Source: Autumnicola sp041679265 (GTDB lineage: Bacteria; Bacteroidota; Bacteroidia; Flavobacteriales; Flavobacteriaceae). Taken from it: DNA of 64,000 bases. The stretch lies in NCBI RefSeq assembly GCF_041679265.1, contig NZ_JBGFSM010000008.1, positions 62,001 to 126,000 of the forward strand. Reading direction: 5' to 3'. Of the stretch, positions 35,763-43,220 are shown piece after piece; the stretch's first letter is position 1; every line of letters starts with the position of its first letter. Both the position numbers and the translations under genes were made by a program. The notes under the pieces were generated by a model, which saw only the letters and a list, made by a program, of their open reading frames with translations, had not been told where the DNA came from and made no database searches.

Positions 35763-36881
35763 ATGAAGAATAAAAAACATAATTTCTTTAAAAAGTGGAC
35801 GGGCCGGATACATCTTTGGCTGGGGCTGGCTTCAGGAATTGTTGTTTTTACTGTAGCCATTACAGGCTGTATTTACGCCTTTCAAGATGAGGTGAAAGAT
35901 TTGGTTTATGAATGGCGCACGGTACAACTTCAGGATAAACCTTTTGTAAAGCCTTCTCAAATTCAGCAAAAAGTAAAACAGTTATATCCTGAAGCTGATG
36001 CCAGTATGGTGGTTTATCAAAACCGGGAAAGGCCTGCACAGGTCTATACTACCCTGCAGGGGAAACCACATCAGCTGTATTTTAACCCCTATTCCGCAGA
36101 ACTTATTCACATTCAGAACATGCAAGAAGATTTCTTCAGCATTATTGAAGATCTTCACATGCACCTTCTTCTTCCGGAGAATACAGGGAGGCAGATTGTG
36201 GGAATTTCAACAATCATTTTTGTGATCATGTTAATCACAGGGATCGTGCTCTGGTGGCCAAAGAAAAAAAAGAAGTTCAGTAAAAATTTCAGCATAAAAT
36301 GGAAGGCACGCTGGAGACGCGTTAATTATGACTGGCACAGGATTACGGGGATTTATGTTTCTATCCTGGCGTTGCTTATTGCAATTACAGGCCTGGGAAT
36401 TTGTTATGATTGGGTGCACGAAAGTTTTTATAAAATTGGCAATTTAGGACAGGATCATCCTGAAGATCAAATTTCCATAAAAGTAAAGCCTGGGGAAGAA
36501 GTAAAGCCTGCTGCTGTAGACCATGCATATGAGCAAACCAGAAATTTGCTGCCGGAGAGCGGGATGGTATTTGTATGGCAGCAGTCGCCAGAGGAACCTG
36601 TAGTGACAGGTGCTTATCCGGAAGCCCTGGAATTTGACCATCAATCTAATTTTTATTTTGATCCGCAATCGGGAAAGCTGCTTCAATCAAAATTTTATGA
36701 GGAGAAAAGTCCTGGGTTAAAATTTCAGGAAATGAACTACGGCCTGCATACGGGACAATATTTTGGCTTCTTCGGAAAAATAATTGCTTTTATTGTAAGC
36801 TTATTTGTTGCCGGATTACCTGTTAGCGGATTTTTGCTGTGGTGGGGAAAAAGATATAAGAAAAAAAAAGAACAGCTCTAA
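35763..36881 (+). CDS. PepSY-associated transmembrane protein (first of two)
   Basis: A 372-residue inner membrane protein with four helices: GRIHLWLGLASGIVVF (residue 14 on), IVGISTIIFVIMLITG, DWHRITGIYVSILALL and a final helix ending FLLWWGKRYKKKK. His residues in IHLWLG, EDLHMHLL, DWHRITG and LHTGQ could bind haem, as in related ferric reductase-like PepSY-TM proteins. PepSY-type periplasmic loops lie between helices 1 and 2 and between 3 and 4. ATG at 35763. It likely reduces or releases iron brought in by the receptor. The next gene follows after 15 bases. Confidence 0.88.
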   Translation: MKNKKHNFFKKWTGRIHLWLGLASGIVVFTVAITGCIYAFQDEVKDLVYEWRTVQLQDKPFVKPSQIQQKVKQLYPEADASMVVYQNRERPAQVYTTLQGKPHQLYFNPYSAELIHIQNMQEDFFSIIEDLHMHLLLPENTGRQIVGISTIIFVIMLITGIVLWWPKKKKKFSKNFSIKWKARWRRVNYDWHRITGIYVSILALLIAITGLGICYDWVHESFYKIGNLGQDHPEDQISIKVKPGEEVKPAAVDHAYEQTRNLLPESGMVFVWQQSPEEPVVTGAYPEALEFDHQSNFYFDPQSGKLLQSKFYEEKSPGLKFQEMNYGLHTGQYFGFFGKIIAFIVSLFVAGLPVSGFLLWWGKRYKKKKEQL

Positions 36882-36896
36882 AAAACCTGCCCTGGC

Positions 36897-38063
36897 ATGA
36901 AAAAGAAGCGGAATCACACCCTGAAAAAATGGATAGGAAAACTCCATTTATGGCTTGGGCTGCTCTCCGGGATCATTGTATTTCTTCTTGCCGTTACCGG
37001 CTGTATATTTGTTTTTAGTGCTGAAATAAATGAGCAGATACGAAAAGATGAACTTTATGTGATTCCAGAAGAAAATCCTTTACCCGTCTCTGAACTTTGG
37101 CAAAGAGCACAGGACCATATAGGTCCGGAAATGCCAATTTCCTGGGCATATATTTACAATTCGCCGGAAAAAAGCTGGGTGTTCTATGCTTATAAAACCA
37201 ATCCTGATGCTATAACCTATTTTGGAAACCTGGAATATTACAAGGCTATTTATATAAATCCATATACCGGTGAAATTCTAGACGTTTATGATGAAGAATA
37301 TGATTTCTTCAATATTATTAAATTTTTGCACTGGAGCCTGTTGCTCAAAACCGAAATAGGGCAGCCTATAGTGGGATGGGCAACATTTATTTTTGTCATA
37401 ATGTTAATAAGTGGTATCATTCTTTGGTGGCCAGTTAGCAGGAACGCGGCAAAACAACGTTTTTCCTTTAAGTGGAAGGATTCTACCAGCTGGAAACGTA
37501 AAAATTACGACCTTCATAACATCCTGGGTTTCTATGTTTCTTCCCTGGCGCTTATTTTGGCTATTACAGGGATGGTCTGGGCTTTTACGTGGATGAAAGG
37601 ATTAGTTTATACAGCAGGAGCACTTAGTACAACACCTCCTGAAATTGAATATAAACAATCAAATCCTTCCGCAGCAAAAATAGCCCATCCCATTGATGTC
37701 GCATATCATAATGCCGTACAGGCTTATCCGGAATCAAACGGCTTTCGGTTTACGCCGGCTTCCGGAGAGACAGGGGCCATAAATGTGTATGTTCAGGAAT
37801 ACGAAGGGGTATACTATAAAAGCCATGCACTGCAATTTGATCAATATTCAGGAGCACTTATTAATATCCGCGATTATAAAGAGAAGAATTTTGGGGAGCG
37901 GCTAATAGATGCTAATTACGATATACACGTAGGAGCCATACTGGGTATTCCCGGAAAAGTGATGATGTTTTTTGCCAGTCTTATTTGCGGTTCTCTGCCG
38001 CTAACCGGTTTTTTAGTTTGGTGGAAGCGAAAGAGTAAATTCAAATACCTGTTCAGGTCATAA
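36897..38063 (+). CDS. PepSY-associated transmembrane protein (second of two)
   Basis: A 388-residue paralogue of the preceding gene with the same four helices and His positions (KLHLWLG, FLHWSLLL, YDLHNILGFY, NYDIHVGA). The two loops share the PepSY pattern but differ in sequence, so the duplication is old. ATG at 36897, with only 15 bases between the genes, hence one operon. A strong terminator follows. Proposed role: an iron-siderophore reductase or reductase partner in the inner membrane. Confidence 0.88.
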   Translation: MKKKRNHTLKKWIGKLHLWLGLLSGIIVFLLAVTGCIFVFSAEINEQIRKDELYVIPEENPLPVSELWQRAQDHIGPEMPISWAYIYNSPEKSWVFYAYKTNPDAITYFGNLEYYKAIYINPYTGEILDVYDEEYDFFNIIKFLHWSLLLKTEIGQPIVGWATFIFVIMLISGIILWWPVSRNAAKQRFSFKWKDSTSWKRKNYDLHNILGFYVSSLALILAITGMVWAFTWMKGLVYTAGALSTTPPEIEYKQSNPSAAKIAHPIDVAYHNAVQAYPESNGFRFTPASGETGAINVYVQEYEGVYYKSHALQFDQYSGALINIRDYKEKNFGERLIDANYDIHVGAILGIPGKVMMFFASLICGSLPLTGFLVWWKRKSKFKYLFRS

Positions 38064-38066
38064 AAG

Positions 38067-38098
38067 CCGGGTTCAATTTAAATATATTTTGAACCCGG
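38067..38098 (+). terminator. Intrinsic terminator after the iron-uptake operon
   Basis: A 10-base stem CCGGGTTCAA with TTGAACCCGG directly after the last PepSY stop, with T-rich sequence downstream. Confidence 0.8.
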
Positions 38099-38118
38099 AT
38101 TTAACTATTTTCACCTTC

Positions 38119-38415
38119 CTAAAAAAGTATAGCGTCTATAATCGCGCCAACTACAGCAAGAATTATAGCCAGCCATAAGGAAGGGGCAAAGCCAACCGTT
38201 CTGAAATCACTACTTAATTTATCAGCAATTTCAATAACTATGGCATAAGCAATGATGCGGGTTATAAAGCCAAGGCCCAGGAAATAGAATATTCCAAGTG
38301 TGGCAATATTTAGTACCGCGGTGAGCAACCAGCTAAGCAAAAAACTAAGCACTCCAATTATTAAAGCAACCAGTAAAGCTGTTTTGAAGCCTTTTAATTC
38401 TACTTTAGACATCAT
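38119..38415 (-). CDS. Small membrane protein, phage holin-4-like family
   Basis: A 98-residue protein with about three hydrophobic segments (TALLVALIIGVLSFLLSW, IATLGIFYFLGLGF, SLWLAIILAVVGAI). The pattern, with TVGFAPSLWLAIILA near the end, resembles the Phage_holin_4 superfamily of small chromosomally encoded membrane proteins. No phage genes are present, so it is not evidence of a prophage. The start could be either of two adjacent ATG codons. Function unknown. Confidence 0.7.
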   Translation of the reverse strand: MMSKVELKGFKTALLVALIIGVLSFLLSWLLTAVLNIATLGIFYFLGLGFITRIIAYAIVIEIADKLSSDFRTVGFAPSLWLAIILAVVGAIIDAILF

Positions 38416-38508
38416 TTTTGCGGCAGCAAGTAAAACGGCAGCATCGATGCAGTAACCACTGTAACATAATTATTGGTTTTAAGGTTAGAAGTTTAAAGAT
38501 AGGAAAAT

Positions 38509-39141
38509 TTATTCCAGCCTTTTCTTTAAAGTGGTAGGTTTACCATCGGTAATTACTTCCCACAAGGCCTTAAAATTGGCAAGTTTTTCACGTCTCATCA
38601 GGCGGGTGGAGGTTTTATATTTCTTTTTATCTGCCACATAACCAATATAATTCAATCCCAGGTTTTTTGCTATAAACATGGTTCTGGGCAAATGGAACCG
38701 CTGGGTAACCACAATGGCATCTTTAATTCCTATTACTTCATCAGACCTGTACATACTGTCATAAGTATCAAAACCTGCATGGTCTTCCAGTATTTTATTT
38801 GCAGGGACGCCTCTTTGCAACAAGTAATTCTTCATTGCACCTACTTCGTCATAGTCTTCGGTTTTATGGTCTCCGGAGACAAGAAACTGCTCAACTTTAC
38901 CGGCCTGGTACAGCTCTATTGCTGTTTCCATGCGATCCTCCAGCACGGGGGAAAGCTTACCGTTAGAATGTACGCTGGCCCCAAGAACAATTACAGTATT
39001 GGCAGTGGGTACATTTTCAATTTGATCATAAATGAGGTTGGCCGTATCTTTCTTGAGGTATGCTTCAAACCCCAACACGATTAAACTGGCCAGGACCACG
39101 CAAATAGAAAAAGTGAGGATAATTTTTTTTATCAGTCTCAT
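38509..39141 (-). CDS. SanA/YdcF-like DUF218 membrane protein
   Basis: A 210-residue protein with one N-terminal membrane helix (ILTFSICVVLASLIVLGF) and a DUF218 domain: VIVLGASVHSNGKLSP, RMETAIELYQAGK, LVSGDH and VTQRFHLPRTMFIA. SanA in enteric bacteria supports envelope barrier function; the reaction is not known. The domain should face the periplasm. It lies 93 bases from the holin-like gene in the same direction. Confidence 0.85.
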   Translation of the reverse strand: MRLIKKIILTFSICVVLASLIVLGFEAYLKKDTANLIYDQIENVPTANTVIVLGASVHSNGKLSPVLEDRMETAIELYQAGKVEQFLVSGDHKTEDYDEVGAMKNYLLQRGVPANKILEDHAGFDTYDSMYRSDEVIGIKDAIVVTQRFHLPRTMFIAKNLGLNYIGYVADKKKYKTSTRLMRREKLANFKALWEVITDGKPTTLKKRLE

Positions 39142-39238
39142 GTAAACATGAAAGTTAAAGTGATTCGAATATAGCCAATAAAATTTGATGTATAGGTTTA
39201 ATTTATCCTATTTGTAGGCACAACGATTTTTCATTGTT

Positions 39239-39246
39239 TAAATTTG
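39239..39246 (+). promoter_or_regulatory. Candidate -7 box of the nitroreductase gene
   Basis: TAAATTTG matches TAnnTTTG, 25 bases before the ATG. A TTTG at 39211 is 24 bases away, slightly too far for a standard -33. Confidence 0.45.
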
Positions 39247-39271
39247 CAAAGAATCTTTAAAATTCATTATT

Positions 39272-39904
39272 ATGGGTAATATTGAAGCCCTGGAATGGCG
39301 ATACGCGACAAAAAAATTTGCTTCTGAAAAAATTCTGCCTTCAGCTAAGATTGAGATCCTGAAGAAGGCTTTTAACCTTACCGCTACTTCTTATGGCCTG
39401 CAGCCAATAAAAATGGTGGTTATTCAGAATAAAGAAATTCAGGAGAAGCTGAAGGAATTTAGTATGAATCAACTGCAGGTAAGTACGGCGTCCCATGTAT
39501 TAATTTTATGTATAGAAAAGGAAGTAGGACGGGAGTTTATTGAAAGTTATTTTACAAGGGTAAAACATATTCGTGAAACTCCCGAAGAGATCCTGAGTCC
39601 TTTTAAAGAATTTCTGATAGAAGATTTTAAAACCAAACCAGAAGATGAGATAGCCTTGTGGTCTGTAAACCAGGCTTACCTTGCCCTGGGCACGTTGCTT
39701 ACTGTTTGTGCAACGGAAGAAATTGATGCCTGCCCTATGGAAGGTTTTGAACCTGGTAAATATGATGAATATTTGAAATTAGCCGAACATAATTTAAAGT
39801 CGGTACTGGTGCTGCCAATAGGTTACCGGGCTGAAGATGACATGTTCTCCAGCTTCAAAAAGGTTAGAAGGCCCTTGGAAGATGTAATAATTGAATTGGA
39901 TTAG
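39272..39904 (+). CDS. NAD(P)H-dependent nitroreductase (NfsB-like)
   Basis: A 210-residue FMN enzyme. The N-terminus EWRYATKKFASEKI and the loop with ATSYGLQPIKMVVI match the NfsB-type nitroreductase family; CPMEGFEPGKYDE and VLVLPIGYRAEDD are the later FMN and NAD(P)H motifs. It reduces nitroaromatics or quinones. ATG start. Its stop overlaps the convergent ribB stop by 4 bases. Confidence 0.92.
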   Translation: MGNIEALEWRYATKKFASEKILPSAKIEILKKAFNLTATSYGLQPIKMVVIQNKEIQEKLKEFSMNQLQVSTASHVLILCIEKEVGREFIESYFTRVKHIRETPEEILSPFKEFLIEDFKTKPEDEIALWSVNQAYLALGTLLTVCATEEIDACPMEGFEPGKYDEYLKLAEHNLKSVLVLPIGYRAEDDMFSSFKKVRRPLEDVIIELD

Positions 39905-41049
39905 TAATTTACATAATCTGTAATTTCCAGTCCATAACCCACCATTCCCACTCTTTTTGTTTGCTGTGAGTTGGAAAGCAGTTTTATTTTATGAATTTCA
40001 AGATCATGAAGAATCTGGGCTCCAATCCCAAAATCTTTATTATCCATATGTACCGGGGGCGCTTTTAATTCTCCTCTTTTCTGAATTTCTTTTAACTCTG
40101 TTAACCTGTTGAGTAAATTACTCGACTGGTTTTCAGGATTAATGAAAACAATTGCACCCCTGCCTTCCTCATTAATGGCACGGAACATCCCGTCCAGCTT
40201 TTTATCGGCATTATTGGTTAAGGTTCCTAAAATATCATTATTAACCAAAGTAGAATTCATTCTTACCAGGATCTGTTCTTCAGGTTTCCACTTTCCTTTG
40301 GTAAGCGCTATATGCACCTGGCCATTTGTGGTTTGTCTGTATGCTTTAAGCCTGAATTTTCCAAACCTGGTTTCCACATCAAAATCTTCTTTTTTCTCTA
40401 TAAGGGAATCGTGTTGCATCCTGTAGGCCACCAGGTCTTCAATAGAAACCACTTTTAGGTCAAAACGTTTTGCAACTTCCATAAGCTGGGGCAGGCGGGC
40501 CATGGTACCGTCTTCATTCATTATTTCTACAATCACCCCTGCAGGAGCATAACCTGCCAGACGCGCAAAATCTATTGCCGCTTCAGTATGCCCGGTTCTT
40601 CGCAGCACCCCGCCTTCTTTTGCCTTAAGCGGAAAAATATGCCCGGGCCTGCTTAAATCGTAAGGTTTGGTTTCAGGATCTATAAGAGATTTTACCGTTT
40701 TTGCCCTGTCTGCAGCAGAAATTCCTGTAGTAACTCCTTTGCCCTTCAGATCTACTGAAATTGTAAAAGCAGTTTCCATGGGATCTGTATTGGTACCCAC
40801 CATCATTTCCAGGCGGAGTTCTTTACAGCGGTCTTCAGTAATTGGAGCACAAATAAGCCCTCTTCCATGGGTGGCCATAAAATTTATCATTTCAGGCGTT
40901 ACCATTTCTGCAGCAGCTACAAAATCTCCTTCATTCTCCCGGTCTTTGTCATCTACAACAATTACCGCCTTTCCGGCCCGAATGTCATTTATAGCATCTT
41001 TAATATTGTCCAGTTTCAAAAGATTTCGGGTTTCTTTAATTTCTACCAT
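39901..41049 (-). CDS. ribB: RibBA-type protein: DHBP synthase with degenerate GTP cyclohydrolase II domain
   Basis: The N-terminal half (residues 10-205) is a complete 3,4-dihydroxy-2-butanone 4-phosphate synthase of riboflavin synthesis: DDKDRENEGDFV, THGRGLICAP and RTGHTEAAIDFARLAG all carry the active-site residues. The C-terminal half has the GTP cyclohydrolase II fold but not its active site. The zinc-binding SECLTGDVFGSLRCDCG region is replaced by NSTLVNNDILGTLTNNA without Cys, and the catalytic EGRGIG-type loop is replaced by NPENQSSN. This resembles RibBX proteins. A separate ribA must exist elsewhere if riboflavin is made. It follows lptF by 28 bases. Confidence 0.92.
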   Translation of the reverse strand: MVEIKETRNLLKLDNIKDAINDIRAGKAVIVVDDKDRENEGDFVAAAEMVTPEMINFMATHGRGLICAPITEDRCKELRLEMMVGTNTDPMETAFTISVDLKGKGVTTGISAADRAKTVKSLIDPETKPYDLSRPGHIFPLKAKEGGVLRRTGHTEAAIDFARLAGYAPAGVIVEIMNEDGTMARLPQLMEVAKRFDLKVVSIEDLVAYRMQHDSLIEKKEDFDVETRFGKFRLKAYRQTTNGQVHIALTKGKWKPEEQILVRMNSTLVNNDILGTLTNNADKKLDGMFRAINEEGRGAIVFINPENQSSNLLNRLTELKEIQKRGELKAPPVHMDNKDFGIGAQILHDLEIHKIKLLSNSQQTKRVGMVGYGLEITDYVNY

Positions 41050-41077
41050 GATGTTGAATTTTGGGATGCAAAGGTAT

Positions 41078-42526
41078 TTAATCCTTTTTAACTTTTCCCT
41101 TTGTGATTCCGGCTTTTTTGAGGAGCCGTTTTATGGGTTCAAAAAAATTGCCCATAACAAACAATCCCTGGTCTGTAGTAGCACGATAAGTTAGAAAAAT
41201 TCCCAGTGGTAACATAATAAAAGTAGAAAGCCAGGTGGCAATAAAAGGGCTCAGGCTACCATCTTCCGCAGAATTTTTAGCGAAAATACCTATAAAATGA
41301 TAGGTAAGAAATAACAAAATAGCCACTACCATTGGTAAACCCATTCCTCCTTTTCTAATTATAGCGCCAAGGGGAGCACCAACAAAGAAAAGTACAAAAC
41401 AGGCCACCGCCAGCGCATATTTTTCATGCAGGGCAATTTCAAACTTGTTAAGCTGTTTGGTGTTGGCCTTTATTTCATTTTTTTTAAGGTTAAGATGGGA
41501 GAGGGCTGCTTCTACAGATCCTGTGGCAAATCCGGCAATTTGAGCCGCCTGTTGTGCGCTGTATAGATCCAGTATGGAATTTCCAATTTCAGCAGTGGTA
41601 TCTGCAGGCTTAAAATTCATGCCAATAGTAGTAATTCCGGTACGCCCATACATATTGTTCTTAAAGCTTTTGATCTCGCGGTTATAAGTAGTGGAAAAAG
41701 AATCTATGCTTTGGCGCAGTTCTGAAATTTTTAGCATTCCCTGGGTATTTCGATAAGTTTCATCTTCCATATCCACATCATTCCATTCAGATAGATCAAT
41801 ATTAATGGTATATTCTTCAAAATAACTTTTTGCATAAGGTTTATCCCTTCTTTTCCCGGGGTCATTGGGCTGGATCTCATCATAATAATTGCCATCCTTC
41901 AAAACAAGGGAAAGCACGTCTGACTCTGTGCTGCCAACCAATTCTCCTTTATTGGCTTTCATTACCGTAAAATTGCCACTTCTTGGCCCTTTCTTATGAA
42001 TAATAACATCGGTAAGATACTGGCCGTTGTCCCCGCTTTTATCTTCAACTTTAATGTTAATATTTCCAACTTCATTAAAAATACCTTCAGTTATCGCCAT
42101 TGCCGGCTTTAATTTGGCAATATTTTTCCGAAGGTTTATAGATTTAAATTCTGCCGCGGGAATTACATTGTTCGCAAAAAAGAAGGCGGTTAAGCTAACC
42201 AGAAAAATGAATATCGTAAGACCTCTCATGGCTCTTTGCAGGGAAATCCCGGAAGATTTCATTGCTGCAAATTCATAATTTTCAGCAAAATTACCGAAGG
42301 TCATAATAGAGGTGAGCAAGATGGTAAGGGGCAGGACCAGCGGAATAAGCTTTGGCGAGAAGTAAAGCAAAAATTTAAAGATAATTTCTGCATCAAGGTC
42401 CTTTCCCGCCAGTTCACCTATGTACAGCCAAATAGTTTGCAGTACAAAGATGAACATGAGAATTACAAATACGGAAAAGAAGGTCTTGAGGTAACTGGTT
42501 AATATGTACCGATCTAATATTTTCAA
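41078..42526 (-). CDS. LptF/LptG family permease (YjgP/YjgQ)
   Basis: A 482-residue inner membrane component of the lipopolysaccharide export machine. Six helices are visible: three at the start (TFFSVFVILMFIFVLQ, LIPLVLPLTILLTSIMTFG, GLTIFIFLVSLTAFFF) and three at the end (ALAVACFVLFFVGAPLGAI, PMVVAILLFLTYHFIG, WLSTFIMLPLGIFLT). A large periplasmic jelly-roll lies between. ENYEFAAMKSSGIS is the coupling segment for the ATPase LptB. TTG start at 42526, one base after the lolA stop. It may act as either subunit of LptFG. Confidence 0.92.
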   Translation of the reverse strand: MKILDRYILTSYLKTFFSVFVILMFIFVLQTIWLYIGELAGKDLDAEIIFKFLLYFSPKLIPLVLPLTILLTSIMTFGNFAENYEFAAMKSSGISLQRAMRGLTIFIFLVSLTAFFFANNVIPAAEFKSINLRKNIAKLKPAMAITEGIFNEVGNINIKVEDKSGDNGQYLTDVIIHKKGPRSGNFTVMKANKGELVGSTESDVLSLVLKDGNYYDEIQPNDPGKRRDKPYAKSYFEEYTINIDLSEWNDVDMEDETYRNTQGMLKISELRQSIDSFSTTYNREIKSFKNNMYGRTGITTIGMNFKPADTTAEIGNSILDLYSAQQAAQIAGFATGSVEAALSHLNLKKNEIKANTKQLNKFEIALHEKYALAVACFVLFFVGAPLGAIIRKGGMGLPMVVAILLFLTYHFIGIFAKNSAEDGSLSPFIATWLSTFIMLPLGIFLTYRATTDQGLFVMGNFFEPIKRLLKKAGITKGKVKKD

Positions 42527-42527
42527 T

Positions 42528-43169
42528 CTAGTCTAATCTGTTAATGTAGTAGTTGGAATACCTGTCGGCGTCAAAAGTAAAGAGATTTTGGGCCAAAGGC
42601 TGATCGGTTTTAAAACTTTTTACGGTAATGGTGATTTTTGTTCCGTTATCCTGCGTCTGGATAAGGTTGTAGATGTTCTTGGTTTGCGTGTCAATACCCA
42701 GGAGGATATTTTTTACTTCCGCATCACTGTCTTTTGGGATGAGTTTTACATACTGGATTTTTCTTCCTTTTACATCCTGGGTAATGTCCCATTTATAATT
42801 ATAACCATCCTGATAGAAGGTAAACATTTTTGAGGGAGTGATGCTGTTGCTGTCTTCTTCAACATAATTGGAGATATTTATTTCTTCGTCTTCAGGAATA
42901 ATGGTGTAGATTTTTTTTCCGTCAAACATCTGGGTGGTACCCATAAGGTTTAAAACATATTTATCGCCTTTAATGCTTACATCCCCACGGGTTTCCTGGC
43001 TTACATTTTCAGCGGTATTTTCCAGGGCATATTTAAAGTCAATTACCATATTATCGTAAGATTTTACTTTGGAAGAAACTTCGTTTAGCAATGCTTCAGC
43101 TTTATCAGAATTCTGGGCGCTCAATCCCATGCTTATAAGAGCAGTAAATAAAAAGATTAATTTTTTCAT
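42528..43169 (-). CDS. lolA: Outer membrane lipoprotein carrier protein LolA
   Basis: A 213-residue periplasmic chaperone that carries lipoproteins from the inner to the outer membrane. The signal peptide ends near MGLSAQ. SKVKSYDNMVIDFKYAL at the N-terminus, GDKYVLNLMGTTQMFDGKKIYT in the middle and TITVKSFKTDQPLAQNLFTFDA at the end fit the LolA half-barrel. ATG at 43169, 51 bases after ftsK, with which it shares the flavobacterial order. Confidence 0.9.
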   Translation of the reverse strand: MKKLIFLFTALISMGLSAQNSDKAEALLNEVSSKVKSYDNMVIDFKYALENTAENVSQETRGDVSIKGDKYVLNLMGTTQMFDGKKIYTIIPEDEEINISNYVEEDSNSITPSKMFTFYQDGYNYKWDITQDVKGRKIQYVKLIPKDSDAEVKNILLGIDTQTKNIYNLIQTQDNGTKITITVKSFKTDQPLAQNLFTFDADRYSNYYINRLD

Positions 43170-43220
43170 TATCAGTGGTCATTTTTCAGGCGCTAATTTA
43201 ACTTTTTTGCCTCTATGGCT

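Noticed and set aside
38119..38415. Holin-like gene as a sign of a prophage
   Set aside because: No integrase, capsid, tail or lysin gene is present; this family is widely chromosomal.
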